In this document: positions 30,866 through 53,810 of the stretch, in pieces
Layout of the letters: each line of letters starts with the position of its first letter
Position numbering within the stretch: position 1 is the stretch's first letter
NCBI RefSeq assembly: GCF_020085105.1
Contig: NC_058046.1
Span: forward strand, 23,649,675-23,713,674
DNA: 64,000 nt
Source of the DNA: Siniperca chuatsi
Taxonomy: Eukaryota > Chordata > Actinopteri > Centrarchiformes > Sinipercidae
Direction: 5' to 3'
Program-made: the position numbers and the translations under genes
Notes under the pieces: model-generated
What the model saw: the letters and a program-made list of their open reading frames with translations, nothing else
Told to the model about the DNA's origin: nothing
Database searches by the model: none

Positions 30866-33800
30866 ATGGAAACAGATGGAGTGAATTTCCCACCAGTAAG
30901 AAGTTCTCCTTTCAGAGATGAGCTAAGACAAGCATCTCAGCACAGTTTCTACTTAAGCCCACCTCCACTTTATATTAAGCCCCCAAAATTCTCCCCTACA
31001 AGTTACCCCAGCATATCACCCACCACAGACACCTACAGTGCATTCAGCCCACCTACTTTCTTTCCCATGCTTGGCCCCGGTTATACCCAAAAGGAAGGTT
31101 CCCAAAAACGCAAAAGAACTCCTTTCAAAATGGATGCCCAAGGAGATGAATCTCCTGACAGAGGAGCAGAGGAGGCAGACGAAAGCAGCAGTAAGAAGAT
31201 GGTGAACCTCTCCCACATCCCCTTCTCCCTCCAGCCTCGCCCCATTCCTTCCCCATCTCCAAAGCCCATCCCCGGTATGATTGAGCTAGACAGACTGCAG
31301 ATTCATCACAGATCACCAGGTATGAATCTACCTGTGCAGGTGAAACAGGAGCCTCTCAGTCCTTCCCCTGTTTGGCCTCCTTCTCCTCTTCTCCTCCACC
31401 CTCCCTACTTCCCATCTCTCCACCACAGCCTCCTCCCATACCCCTTTTTCATGCCCAGCCCTGTCATGCACCTCTCCCCTGGTTCTTTCTACCCAAGAGA
31501 GAACCTCCGCCCCAGGCATCGCGGCCGTGACGGACCTCCTCGCGGTGGGATGACCACTGCTGAAAAGCTTGGTCTCAACGTCCATGTAGATGACAGTTAT
31601 TATGTAGACGTGGGAGGAGATCAGAAGAGATGGAAGTGTCGAATGTGTGAGAAATCCTACACCTCCAAGTACAACCTGGTCACGCACATCCTGGGGCACA
31701 ATGGCATCAAGCCACATGGGTGCCACCTGTGTGGAAAGCTGTTTAAGCAGCTGAGCCACCTGCACACACACCTGCTCACCCACCAGGGCATGAGGCCTCA
31801 CAAGTGTCAGGTGTGCCACAAGGCCTTCACTCAGACCAGCCACCTGAAGAGACACATGATGCAGCACAGTGATGTGAAGCCATACAGGTAGATGTTTTGT
31901 AGCAGGGTTTTATTTTGCTTTTTATTTTCAACTGTCCTCTTTTTATCATAATCTTTCCACACTTTATCTGCCCCTCCAGCTGCAGTGTATGTGGCCGAGG
32001 ATTTGCCTACCCCAGTGAGCTTCGCGCCCATGAGCTGAAGCACGAGAAAGGCCAGGAGAACGTATGTGTGGAGTGTGGTCTGGATTTCCCCACACTGGCC
32101 CAGCTGAAGAGGCACCTGACCTCCCATCGCGGGCCCACCCTGTACAGGTGAGCACAAAAACGGTTCGTCCTTTTGCTGAAATATCTTAGTGATTGTGTTG
32201 AAAGCAATACTTTTTGGAAAATAGCTTATTCGTTTTCTTGTCTAGAGTTAGATGGGAAGATTGATATCAATCTTGTGTCTGTGCACTAAATTTGAAGCTA
32301 CAGCTAGCAGCTAGTTCGGTTAGCTTAGCATAAAGATGGAAACAAGTGGATACAGCTAGCCTGGCTCTGTCCGACGGTAACAAAATCTGCCTACAAGCAC
32401 CTCTAAAGGTCACAAATTAACATATATGTTTTACATATATATTTATACGTTATATTTAATTTGTTTATCAGTGGAAAAACTAGCAGTAATCCAGCAAAGA
32501 AACAGTCCAGCACACAGCCCCACGTAAAACCACAACATATATTATTATTTTGGTTGTTGTGCGGATTAAACAAACAAGACATAACATATTAATTTGTGAG
32601 CTTTAGAGGTGATGGTAGGCAGATTTAGTTACATTTGGACAAAGCCAGGTTAGTTGTTTCCCCTTGTTTTCAGTCTTTATGCTAAGCTTAGCTAACCAGT
32701 TGCTAGCTATAGCTTCACATTTATTGTGCAGGCATGAGAGCGGTATCAACCTTCTCATTTAACGCTCGACAAGAAAGAAAGTAAATTGCCAAAGTGTTGA
32801 ACTACTGCTTTAACATTTCAGTTCTCCATTTGGCTCTATGAAGATCACACAGTATACCTGTTGTTTCTGCAGGTGTGCAGAGTGCCAGAAGACTTTCCAG
32901 TACCCGAGCCAGCTTCAGAACCACATGATGAAACACAAAGACATCAGACCGTACATCTGCAGTGAGTGTGGGATGGAGTTCATCCAGTCACACCACCTGA
33001 AACAGCACACGCTCACTCACAAAGTAGGTTTAATTAAGCGGACAAAGAGAAAAGACACAGCATTTCTCAATGTTTTTTTCGACAGGGGTTGGAAGAAAAG
33101 GCATGGATTTTTGGCGTCAAACAGAGTTATCAATTTTGCTGTCACTTCAAGACATTTCCATTATTCCTTGAGCACATTTTGGATAGTGAAGATGCCTGAA
33201 AGAGTTTGGATTCCAGCCTAACAGGTTGGTTTGGCAGCTATCTGAAAGCAATTTCCCCTTAAATTCTGGCTAAAGCTATTTTTAACTCCTTAACATCCAA
33301 ATTTCATCTTTATTTCTCCTTTAGAGTTTGAAAAACCACACTGGTTTGACAGTATTGTATATAAATATACTGTATGAGCTAGTCCAAAGTCTTCATTGAA
33401 GTAGTGTGACAACGAGTGAGATATTGAAACCCAAGACTTAATTTCCCGAAAAAATTTAAATAAATCTAATAAAATAAAGTGGTGTTTTACCAAAATTTTA
33501 AGCAGCAGAAAGACTTGTCTGTTGACCAAATTTCTCACGCTGCCACTTCCACATTCTCGTTCTTCAGGGGGTGAAGGAGCACAAGTGTCGCATCTGTGGT
33601 CGTGAGTTCACCCTGTTGGCCAACATGAAGCGCCATGTCCTCATCCACACCAACATACGGGCCTACCAGTGCCACATGTGCTTCAAGAGTTTCGTCCAAA
33701 AACAGACTCTCAAGGCTCACATGATCGTCCACTCGGACATCAAACCCTATAAATGCAAGGTTGGTCAAATTTAACATGTCCGATGTGACTCTTTGCATTG

Positions 33801-36800
33801 TGTTTTGGCCTTCAATTCCTCTTTCATTCACTGATAGGAGAATTAGTTCAACATTTTGGGAAATACTCTTATTCACTTTCTTGCCGAAAGTTAGATTAAA
33901 AAGATCGATACTCTCATGTCTCTATAGTAATTAGAGATTGTCCTCCCAAGAAAAATGACAAAATCAGCTGTTTCAGCAAATGCCCCAAAATGACAGATGT
34001 TCAAGTGACAAAGCCCTGTAGCAGCCATAGCAAGTATGACTATTGTCCGTCCAGCAACGAAGGAAGTTGGGTTATTACAGATCGATAAAGTCTGCAGAGG
34101 GAGGAGATTGGGGTGCATGGAAGGGTCAACAAAACATTGTACTTTAACATGGTGACCTCTGTTTGTTTACTGTTTCTTACCAGCAGTCAACATGGCTTTC
34201 TTTTAACCATGACTGCAATCATTCCCTAACCTTCACCAAGTGGTTGTTATTGTAACCATGACAGCAAAAGTCCCCTAACCTTAACCAGGTAGTAACTTCA
34301 ACCCAAACCACAATGTTTTCCTAACCCTAACTAAGTTGCTTTTGTGCCTAAACCTAACCAAACCTTAACCATAGCGCTGTCACATCATAAAACTGAGTTT
34401 TTTTTCAACAGTGATTTGTAAGGCTGTTGGAAGGCAAAGACAATTGATGTAGTCCCGCCGATGGGTTATCAAAAACACTTGTTCTAAAGGGCACTTACTA
34501 ACTATATAGTTTCTTGATTAATTTGCAGGACTACTGCTGGCAGCCGGTAAGCTTAGCTTAGCATGAAGGTAACAAAATCCGCCTACCAGCACATCTAAAG
34601 CTCACTAATTAACATGTTATATTTCATTATATCTAATTTGTTTGATCACTACAAAAACCAAAGGGAGGGGGGCAAAATGTCAAACTATTCCTTTATTATT
34701 CACTCATTTTACTGTAAGGTGTTTGGATAAAGTCATCAAGACTCCAGGCCCTATCTTTATTGTAAACTAAATTAACCATTGTGTATTTATTGATAATCAC
34801 AGCCAACCTGTAATATTTAGTGGTAGCCGGTATTAAAGGATTTCCCCACTTTTCTGGAGTGTCTGTTTTGACCTTGGTGTTTGGTACGAGGACTGAGGCG
34901 ATGACCAGATAGCAGAGAGGCTTTTGGCAGTTGGAGCCTCCTTGTCCATAGGAAGGATATCGCTGCACAAACTGCCTCTCTAACAATGGCCCCCCAGCCT
35001 CCCTGGAGAACAGGGCCCTCAAATAGATTTCATCTCGCTTTCTCTGCTGCTGGAGGGAGCTTCCTGTTTTCTCACGGTCCTCTTGGACAGTTTACAGTCC
35101 CTCTCTCCTCCTGAAGGAAAGGACCACCCTAATAAAAAAGAATGCAGAGGAAGGACAGCGCAGGAGTTGCCCTTCCCTGTTCTCCTCCTGGCCCTGTCTC
35201 GATGTTGCTTCCTTTCTCTCTCTCTGTCTCTTTCTGTTTTTCTCGTGTGTGTGTGTGTGTCAGGGAGTGAGAGAGAGTGGGGAAGACAAAGAGGAAAACA
35301 AGGATAGAAGGAAGGAGAAAGGGTGTGTGTGTGTCTATGTATATCCGAATGTCTGCACATTCATTCATGATTACGTGTAGCTCTACAACTCTGCATTCTG
35401 CGAGAATTAGTCATCTAACAAAGGAGTTTTGGCAGAGAAAGAAAATAATAGGTGGATGGTGTTGGGCTATTGTTTTCGTATCCTCAAATAGTGTTTACTG
35501 CGGTCAGTGGTGGAAAGTAACAAAGTACATTTTCTCAAGTACTGTGCTTGCATGCAATTTTGAGCTTCTTGTGATTATTACCTACTTTTTATTTGTACTC
35601 CTCTGCATCTCAGAGGGAAAATTTTAATGAGTAACTGGAGTTACTAGTTACTTTTAACATTGATATTTGAGATACAAAACATATGATCAGCCTCTAAAAT
35701 ATGATTTGTCATTGACTAAAACAGTACATGAAGTAGTAAAATTAGCCTAGTTATTTTTCTTTCCTTACTTTTCCACACTTTACTAACATTTTGCTGATAA
35801 TTTATCTGTACTTTTATTATGGCATGTTGTACCAGACTATTTCTTGGCTGGGACCCCATTCCCTGGCAACCAACAGAGACTCCAGGAAGTCACTGCAAGG
35901 AATTTTACGTCAGCCAGTCAGAATGCATAGCACATACATTACTGTTCATATTGTGTACAAATTGCTAGATTTCTTATTTGGCTAATGACAACTTACCTTA
36001 CACTTCTCTCCCTTGTCTTTCAGCTTTGCGGGAAGGAGTTCAATAGGATGCACAACCTAATGGGCCACATGCATCTCCACTCAGACAGCAAACCCTTCAA
36101 ATGCCTTTACTGCCCGAGCAAGTTCACGCTGAAGGGAAACCTCACCAGACACATGAAGGTCAAACACGGCGTCATGGACAGAGGGCTGGATGAAAGATGT
36201 AAGCATGCAAATATTGTAGATGGTATATTCATGTTACATGCAAAAGTTGCTTGATGTACCGCATTTACTTACTTATTTCTCCGACTTTAGTGTTTAGGCA
36301 AAGAGGACGATTCTGCCTGTCCACTCCCATGGGCCTCCTCACACACTTCAGTCAAGAGGAGCCATTTGACCTTTCCCAGAAGCCCCCGGGCCTGCCCAGC
36401 CTCCGCCTCTCCCAGTCTGATGGCGAGAGCGTCCCTGGAAGCTCGTGTCAGGAGGAGGATGAGGAGAGTCTGTACAGAAGGAGCCAGTACAGCCCCGAGG
36501 TGGACCAACATGAGCCGGCAGGCGAGGACCAGTACATCCCTGAGCTGGAGGAGAGAGAGCAGGGGTCTTCAGCTGAACTAAGGCCAGGGGAGAAGCAGAA
36601 ACAAATGTATCAGTGTAGTTTAGATGAACAGACATATGAGAGGGAGTCAGCAGCAGAAGGACACTCTGTAGATCCCAGAGATGACAAGGTGCAGCTATTA
36701 CAGTCTGAAGAGACATCCGAGATGGCCTATGAATCTGATTCAGAGCTAGATGACCAGGTGTACCACCATGAGAAAGGCCGTAGACAGTCGTATGATTATG

Positions 36801-36964
36801 ACTCCGATTCAGCGCTAGATCACCGAGAGCTAGATGACCCAGAGCAAAGCAAACAGCAGACAGATGGTTTTTGTGACGCAGCCATCAATGTGGCAGAGGG
36901 ATCGCAGACAGGTGAATTCATGGGAGTTACAGGTCCACAGGATGAAGAAGAAGATGAAGAATGA
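30866..36964 (+). CDS. znf366: ZNF366 (DC-SCRIPT-like) zinc-finger corepressor, six coding exons
   Basis: Coding exons 30866-31887, 31980-32147, 32873-33023, 33568-33759, 36024-36198 and 36291-36964 join in frame to 793 residues (human 744). The N-terminal part is proline/serine-rich with VKQEPLSPSPVWPP. Eleven consecutive C2H2 fingers run from Cys258 to about residue 560; several match human ZNF366 almost word for word (ICSECGMEF, ECGLDFPTLAQLKRHL). After them comes EEPFDLSQK (about 591-599), a PxDLS site for the corepressor CtBP, and an acidic tail ending EEEDEE. ZNF366 is a nuclear protein that represses nuclear-receptor transcription and marks dendritic cells in mammals. The related ZNF710 lacks PFDLS, which decides the identity. 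mrps27 follows downstream, as in the human 5q13 region, though ptcd2 is not seen between them. Confidence 0.96.
32190..32815. repeat. Large palindromic repeat in znf366 intron
   Basis: The left half ('tagcttagcataaagatgga', 'cctggctctgtcc', 'ctacaagcacctctaaag') is mirrored by the right half ('ctttagaggtgatggtag', 'tccccttgttttcagtcttt', 'atgctaagcttagctaac'). It can fold into a long hairpin. The same family occurs at 33841-34695, 57115-57705 and 60110-60530. It is common in percomorph genomes; mechanism unknown to me. Confidence 0.8.
33841..34695. repeat. Half copy of the palindromic repeat, interrupted by another repeat
   Basis: The start ('ttcaacattttgggaaatac') and the block 'gtaagcttagcttagcatga' plus 'cgcctaccagcacatctaaa' belong to the same arm of the palindrome. 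About 600 bases of other DNA separate them (33932-34535), including a CTAACC-rich fish repeat at 34200-34380. The second arm is missing, or present only as the loop-like fragment near 35833-35910 ('gactatttcttggctggga'). Confidence 0.65.
35505..35825 (+). mobile_element. hAT-like MITE copy 3 (3' truncated), before znf366 exon 6
   Basis: Here the left end is intact and reads CAGTGGTGGAAAGTAAC, then 'tctcaagtactgtg', 'tcagagggaaaattttaa' and 'acatatgatcagcct'. It stops at about 35825 where a fragment of the palindromic repeat begins. It confirms the terminal sequence missing in the isotocin copy. Confidence 0.72.
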
Positions 36965-39900
36965 GGAAAAATTAGACAACGAATGAGAAGAAGATGCAGG
37001 TTCTAGAGAAAGCTGATGTTTTTTTGACAGGAAAATGGAGAGGATGTTCAGGAGACATGCCCCCGAGGAGAGAGGGAAAGTGTGTTAGGTCTCTAAATAA
37101 AACTGATTATGGAGGATGTGGTATTGTAGTTTAGCACAAAAAGAGAAAGATGAGCATATCGTGTTTATTAACAGAGCAAATTATTCCAATGAAGTAACTA
37201 AAATACAAAGCTGTGAAGTATACTGCATGTATAGAGCATATCATACACCGATTAATAGTCATTGACAGAAGGCTAATGTGCATTTATGAGTGGAAAAGTA
37301 TGATTAGGGTGTAACTTTGTTGAAAATAAAATGCAAAAATATATTTAATATTTTTGGTTTTCTACAAATCATTTTGCAATATTGACTCAAATATGCAATT
37401 TTGCTTTAACTTTGACTCTCTTCTATGATATAAAAATAAAAAAATATGTTTAACCATTGTGTATTGTTGTTTTGTAATGTTTTGTGGCTATTTTTTGTGT
37501 GGGACATTGTACAGTAAGTAAAGTAAGTATTGGGTGTAATAATGTAGATAGATATGGCAATGCTTGAGTTTCTCAAATCCTTTGAGTGTCTTTATGAAAT
37601 AAACTGTGATTCTTCTTTTAATGTCTAATGTTTAGATTTTTTATCTATATGCTTTTGTTACTTCAGTTTTTAGGGGATGGCTGTGTTTTTAATGTATGAC
37701 AGTGTAATGGTGGTCACCTCAATATGATTCTGCAAGATAAATACAAAAATAAAAGTTTGAACGCATGAACCTGTGCAATCAACCTGTGTTTTGTGTTTTT
37801 AGACGCCTTGTAAACATCTCTGACTGTTTTGAAAGAATATAAGCCCAGGTATTAAATCTCAGTGCTCTCCGTCTGACACATACTTTACCAAGCCAGAGAT
37901 TATTGCTGTGAGTTTCAAAAAGCTTGCCTTACTCCTCCTGCTTCTCTTTCAAAGCAGAGGAAGAGGAAGAGAAACACCTCTCCCCTTCTCTCTTTTAGGT
38001 TGTGATCAAACAGCAGTGACGGACACAGTGGGTGTCCCAGACAAAGGCTTCATATGTCTGTATGACTCCAAATAAAGCATTGTTGCTGCTCATTGCAGAA
38101 GCCCCACTGAAAACCGAAATACTGCTGGAATGAAAGAGTGCCTAAAAACAGTTTTTTATTACAATGTAGAAGAAGATACATTTACTTATCACTGCATCAT
38201 GTTGGCATCACAAATATCACATAACTATTATAAAGTAATTCAGCAAAAGGTCATTTAAAGTATAATTTACTGTGTTTCAATCCACACTGTGATATAACAT
38301 CAAGCCCACTGGGTTATAGTATCACATTATACATCACTCAATCGTGCCAGTTCAGGTCACCGAGTCATTTCTTGTCAGATGAATTGCAGAACAGCAGCTT
38401 CTCTATTTCTACCAGTGACGACCACCGTGTCCTAAAGGGTGAAACTGCAAACAGTTTAAGGAAGTTCTCACATCCTCCTCTCCTTTCCTCACCTACACGT
38501 TTCAATCCCAACCGCTGGCTCAGAGAGGATCCACATTGTTTGTATCTCTGTCTCCTTTCTAGAATCAGCTCCTCTCTGCAGCATCATATTGTGCAATCTC
38601 TGAGGAAGAAAAACTGATCATAGCTCAGAGACTAAATAAATGACGGTGTTTCATAAGGTAATTCTATCTCTCCTGTGTGTTTTTAATGAACTGAAACTTT
38701 CGAGACCATGGGAATCCAAAGATCACCCACACCCAGATGCACAGGAGAACAGGTACTTGTCTGATGGGAAAATGAATCCTGTGGTAAGAAATGGCTGATG
38801 TTCTGCTTTGCGATGAAAACCAACACACTTATCATAACCATGACAAGATGACAAGATAGTGTCTCATTAGGGAAAGGACAAATTACAGTTTATAAATCAA
38901 TGATTTTAGAGACCGCACAGGTATAATTAAAATCACCCAAATGTTGTGATTCACACAAATAAAAAAAATCTTTAGAATACAGTTTATGTTACACATTTAC
39001 AGCAGTATTAGTGCTTTCTGTGGTTGGCCTTAAACAGCAATGTAAAATTGAACGTACTCTTCTACAACTCTGATGTTCAAGCTCCAAATATATTCGAAAG
39101 TTAAGTAGTTAATAAGATAAGTTTATTATATAATTTCATTATTTCATACATGTTCTTTCTTAGTCAGTGATGATTTATCCCACAAGATCCACTGACTCAG
39201 TGCTGAAAACAATTTTTGATTGATCGTTTCAGTCATTTATTAATCAAAAATTCCAAATATTTGTTGGCATCTTTTCTCTGTTTGACATCACTGTCAGGCT
39301 GATAACTTTAGGTTTTGGACTGTTGGTCTGACAAAATAAGCATTTTGAAGCTGTTACCTCCGGCTCTGAGGAATTGTGATGGACATTTTTCACTTTTTCA
39401 CCAAATGATTGAGCTGTTCATATTAAAAAAAAAAAAAAATCACAGATTAATCACTGATTAAAATGTCAGTTGCAGCCCTACACTTATTTATCTATTAACC
39501 TGATCCTCATCACTCCCTGTGGACTACAATGCTACAGAAAGCCTGTGCTGTCAGTTTAAGTTTCACAAAAGATTCTACAAATTTAAAAAAAGATTACCAA
39601 TTACTAATAGTTAACAACTAGATGTTATAGCAGTGATTTATCTTAGGTTAAATGAGGATGTCAGGTTGTTACACACATTACAAGGTGGTGCCCATCCTGT
39701 TTCATTCCCTCCAAAATGTACTTAGCTGTTGTGTAAGCAGACAAATGACTGCACATGGTATTTGAGGTAGGTGTAACGCTACGGAAAAGTGAGTTAGAAT
39801 ATCTCTTTCGAAAACATTCACCTCATTGGCTGCTATATAATCAGAAACTTTGCAATTTAAGATATAAAAATGTACTTTTATATACAAGATATGAATCAGA

Positions 39901-42115
39901 GAGGGAAATCTTTCACATCATTTCATGTCTTATTGTCTTATTAGACTAATTTATGGATGTATTTTTGTTCAAATTACATCTTTCCTAAAGTCCTAGAGCA
40001 CATGTTTAAAAAAACACCTCTCTTCTCCTTCCTGTTTTACAATTGTGTTTTGTAATTCATGTCGTAACCTAACCTTTGTTGTGTTTAATACTATTAAGGT
40101 AGAGGTGATGAATAAACTCTTTTTTTTTTTGTGTGGCTTTTTTTCCATCTTCATGCACATAATTTATGCTGTTTGATTTTAACTTGTGCAAATAAATAAA
40201 ACCCAAAACCAATATGATGACCAGCATATACTGTTGATGCTCTTTTTTGATTGCTGGGGCGACATGTAATAATTATTGATCAAGCATAACAATATATTCA
40301 TAGGCAGTCACTATACACTATACTGTTGTTATTGCTGAAAAATGTTGCCCCACCAAAAATTACTTGTCATCATGTATAAACAAATTTATTACTATGCAGT
40401 TTTTGTGTCACATGTCGTTCTGTCTCCCTTACCTATTCAGACACCAGTGTCCTTTACTACATGATGCTATGGCTGTGAAATAAAAAGGAAGTAGAGAGGG
40501 TATGCATGCAACTGAGATACTGAAAACAAATACTTCTGATTTCTTTGCATCACTGGACCACGTCCACATCCAAACATCCAAACGCCTTTTTAGATGAGGA
40601 GAATAGTGTGGAAAGAAATTTCAGATAGGATTTTTGATGAAAATTGATTGCACACTAGGTAGTGGCTCTTGTGAGATCAACAGTTTCTACAAAACTAAGA
40701 AGAGGGCACAGTAGTGTAGCGACAAATCCTAACAATAGAATAGCATAGAAGAGAATAGAGAATATCAGACCCCATATTCCTGAAAGATAGCTGTATCCCC
40801 AGTTGTGCGTGTTGTTTACTTCCTGTCAGTTCTCTCTAGTGCAGCTCGGTTAAGAGCTTCCTGTTTTGCTGGCGAGTGAGAAAACGAGATGGTGCTAAAA
40901 TTCTTCCACGTTTTGTTTAGCAAAACCGTCCCACCCCAGTCTCAACCTGTCACCTCCTTTGACCCACAGGAGAGGAGCTTACTATAATTATAGCTGAGGG
41001 CTGTCCTCCTGTAGTACGAATGGAGAACAAAAACACTGGCTCACTGACAGAGAGGTGGGACAGGACAACAGGTCAACGGCCGAAATAAATACATAGTTTA
41101 AACTAAACAGCTCAGCTCCCTCAATTTAAGGTGCTATCAGCCCTCCTGCTTTATTTTGAGGGTGTGTTGCTATTTTAGGGAGTGTCTGCAATCTTTTAAA
41201 CATGACTGGACAAATGTAATGTCCTGACAAGCTTCAGGAAGCAGTCAACCATGATGCTGAGTAACTAACACTGGGACTTTTCATAGCTTAATGTGCAGTG
41301 CCACAGGGTAAAGTGAAGCTGATGCACTTCTACTTCAGTGTATTTATCTGGTCTGTCTCCTCCTTATATAAACAGCGCCCTCTGTTGTCACAACATCGGT
41401 TATGTTCAAGTCAAGATTTTCATATTCAAGAGATTTCTCCTAAAATTTTATTTCAAAGCATACTTCTGCAACAGAGTTACTTTTATTTATTCATTTCAAT
41501 TTATGTGTGCGTTTCCCAATCAGTCTGACTGCAACTTTGTCCAAGAACATACAGTAGCTTGAGGAAGATAAACAACATGGACACTGCATTAGTATAAAGA
41601 GGTATACTTCAATATTTTACATCTAATTCATCATTATTTTTGGGTAAATATGCTGAATTGGGCAGTATGGGGAATGGGCAGTATGCAAACTGGTGTATTT
41701 CATGTGATGTTGTACCTTGTTGTTTGTGGGCTGGAGGTAAATATTTCCTACATCAGTTGCTAATCATTCAGGGTGAAATTTCACATCCACAAATCTAAAC
41801 TGACAGGCTCCAAACTGCCAAACCTTTCATCATTAAATTGTCTTGCTTTAGGCACCCCAAGGAAGAACAAGATGAGAAGACTTGGAATTTGGTTTTATTT
41901 GAACTTTAAAATTAACTTTAAGGATTGGACTTCAATAGTCTTAATGGAGTCGTCAATTTGTATAAAGTGTGCACTCTGTTTTATGTTGTTGTTGGTCTTT
42001 GTTGTAAATAAAGATTTTTTTTTAAAGATACGGCCTTTTTTGCGGTTTTACAACGTTATTCGTGAACAGTTAGCAAAATACTTTCTCTGTGCAAAGGAAT
42101 AATTTTAAAAAGATG
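36965..42115. other. Gene-free spacer between znf366 and mrps27
   Basis: About 5.1 kb. The first part is the znf366 3' UTR, with AATAAA near 37326, 37436 and 37599. The rest is AT-rich and holds a hAT-like MITE at 39215-39482. I looked for ptcd2, which lies between the two genes in human, on both strands and see no pentatricopeptide-like frame. ORFs up to ~110 codons here show no family feature. Confidence 0.5.
39215..39482 (-). repeat. hAT-like MITE ending in GCAGCCCTA, intergenic copy
   Basis: Ends 'gtcagttgcagccctaca' and includes 'aactttaggttttggactgt', matching the copy at 28841-29165. Contains an A14-type run near 39430. Confidence 0.55.
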
Positions 42116-42215
42116 TAGGACTTCCGTTATGGTCTCACATTTGGTATAACCCTGTTATGTCAATTTGAAGGAACATCTACCCCTCGCCCCGGCTGAGAAA
42201 TGGTATCGTCCAAAG
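42116..42215 (+). promoter_or_regulatory. mrps27: mrps27 promoter: ETS and YY1 words, no TATA
   Basis: ACTTCCG at 42120-42126 is an ETS-family word, and the start codon lies within AAGATGGCAGCC, the YY1 form in which the site overlaps the first ATG. This pairing is typical for nuclear genes of mitochondrial ribosomal proteins. Factor use is inferred. Confidence 0.5.
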
Positions 42216-51375
<9,160 letters not shown>

Positions 51376-51424
51376 CGACTCTGAAGATGGAGCTGAATCA
51401 CTGAACTGTCAATTGTGTATGTAC

Positions 51425-51430
51425 ATTAAA
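51425..51430 (+). terminator. mrps27: Likely polyadenylation signal of mrps27
   Basis: ATTAAA 50 bases after the stop codon; further AT-rich candidates (AATAAA-like near 51620) follow. Choice between them is not possible from sequence alone. Confidence 0.4.
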
Positions 51431-51829
51431 ATTGTGTATACTTGGGAGATAATAGGAGTTTTATGTCTCTAAAATTGTGAAATATCAACATTGTCAACAT
51501 TACATCTGCTCGTGTTAGTTACTTTTGTATATGTCAATTATTGTGTGCTTATGTGACAATGTGAAGTATTGCTCTGTTTTTATACAATTAAATGGGGCAA
51601 ATACAAATATATTGTCAAAATAAATAGATTTTCATTTTCAACAGAAATTCTGTGCCACATTTATTGTTTCTCTGTTGTGGACTATGGGATGATATCATTA
51701 TTGGAACGTATGCACACATCAATTGTTAAGCCTGATGGTCGGGTGACCTCGTGAGCAAAAAAAAGAGAAAGCTGGGGAAAGATCTTACCATCACATCCTC
51801 CCACTCCTTTTCCTCTCTGCCTGCAGTCC

Positions 51830-51899
51830 TCTCTCTCTCTCTCTCTGTCTGTCTGTGTGTGTGTGTGTGTGCGCGTGTGCGCGTGTGTGTGTGTGTGTC
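51830..51899 (+). repeat. Compound CT/TG/CG microsatellite
   Basis: A CT run passes into TGTC units, then TG and CGTG units. Frames through it give Ser-Leu or Cys-Val repeats only. Confidence 0.85.
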
Positions 51900-53554
51900 A
51901 AATGCATCTTTGGAAGTTTTCTCACAGGGGATTGAAAGGGGTATTGCACAGAAGAATTTGCTGATAGCCAGTCTAGAGAGAACCAAATTCTTTGCCTGGA
52001 AAGGAATGCATTTATGACCAGAAACCTTTCCTTTCACAAAGGAAAATAATAATCATGTGGTATAGATCCTGATAATTAAGAACAGATGCAGAGTGCACTT
52101 GCACGTGTTTGTTAAAAAGTGAAAATATCAACATGAGAATGCGGTATCAGCTAATACTCGAACAGCACGTTAACTGGCAAGAATAGTAAAGCCTGCATTG
52201 TTTAGACGCCGAAGAAAGATAAGATAATAGATCTTTGGAGAAGAAAATGTTGTTGTGGTAGTGCACATAATGCATTCATTCCACATTATGTTGCAGCTAT
52301 TCAGTATTCAGAACATGATCTTGGGAAACAGCCTGGTATGCAGTCCAGGATGAATGAGCAGCACAAAATGCTTAAAACAAGAACCATTGTGATCCTGAGG
52401 CTCCTTATTGACTGCTTTTCTATAAGCAGCTCCTCACTCATAGTCAGTGTGTTCTTATATAAGCATTAGAAATGTAATTTAGCTGTTAGAATATATATAT
52501 ATATCATTACTCATATTTAGTAACTTCTGAATATCATAATATGGAGGTGTTGCTTCTGTCCACCTCCTGAAACTGAGCCTGTAAGTTCTTTTCTTGACCT
52601 TGTAAACAGCAGTCTCAACTCAGGATCCACTCACTTGGAGCCGCTTGTCTGTAATTACAAACTTAGACTAGTTTTAACTCACAGCGTTTACTAAGTGGAG
52701 ATTTACATATCACTAAATTAAAACATAAAAGAGGTAATATGTCAACACGTGACCTGGCACTGGATTCAAATGTTGTAAACTGGCAAGTTTTACCTAAATT
52801 ACAAAACATTACGTTAGCTAGCAAGGTTAGTGTAACGTTAATAAAATTTGTCCCGCTCATTCTAAACTGTATGAATAGCATTACTGCTAGCTCTGAAACA
52901 TGTTTCGCGATGTATGTAATGTCATTACTACATTCACAGTTACATTCAAGAGTTAGCAGTTAAGATAAATATATTGTTTGTTCTCATAAAACTGTTCAAT
53001 TTGGAAGTTATGTTACAACTTGTGATGCTACAGTGACTTCCTGTTCACATAGTTTACTGCTTTTAATTGAAGACACTATTGACGTTTCCTACCATCCAAT
53101 TTACACATGACTAAAGTCTTTAAGACATAGCTTATGCTTTGATCTAGAAGGTCACTGGTTTGAAACTAGCTAGTAATTACAAATAATTTAGAAAGGACAC
53201 AAACTTAGTGATCACCCAGCAACCCAGTCCTGTTCTGGAGCTTTTGGCTGTATCACACGGGTCTCATCAGCAGATTAAATTTGCTCAGTTGTTATGGAAA
53301 TGTATATGTTCAAACTTTCCATGATTCAGAGCACATCTAGGACTTCTCAGCAGTTCATTCTTGACCTTGGAAACAGCTGTTGACAAACAAATCATCTCAA
53401 GGTCAATTTACTCGCTTTATGCTGAGCTTTTTGAGATTGTTTTGTCAAACTCCCCTCTTCATTTTCTTAAGTCACTGACCTCTCAGGCTGACTGGAAGAT
53501 GGCAGGAAAGCTGAATTTCTCTTGGTGGAAGTATCCCAACTACTAAGATTTTAT

Positions 53555-53810
53555 AGACCTTTTTCACGGCAGACATTTTGACTTGTCATAGCAGGAAAAG
53601 CACAGGTAAAACAAATTACACCATGAATCAAACAGGAGTAAATAGTGTATTTGTTGGGGACTATTTTCAGCTGCGGATCAATACGCATTTGGTACTTGTT
53701 GGATCCATTCGTTGTAGGTTTTGGTCATTTCATGGGATTTTTCATGGGATTTATAGACAATAAGAAAAATATAGAATATTGACAACCTTATCCTTTAACT
53801 GCATATCATT
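53555..53810 (+). repeat. Dispersed MITE-like repeat downstream of mrps27
   Basis: Shares 'acttgtcatagcaggaaaag', 'gtatttgttggggact' and 'ttcatgggattt' with copies at 3540-3765 and 46145-46560 in the opposite orientation. Non-coding. Confidence 0.5.

Noticed and set aside
31328-31867. 179-codon - strand frame opposite znf366 exon 2
   Set aside because: It mirrors the zinc-finger coding sequence and has no independent family feature.
34200-34380. CCTAACCCTAAC-like words suggesting an interstitial telomere
   Set aside because: The words are irregular and embedded in a dispersed fish repeat; there is no tandem TTAGGG array.
37000-42100. A ptcd2 gene between znf366 and mrps27
   Set aside because: Expected from human order, but no pentatricopeptide-like exons could be found on either strand.
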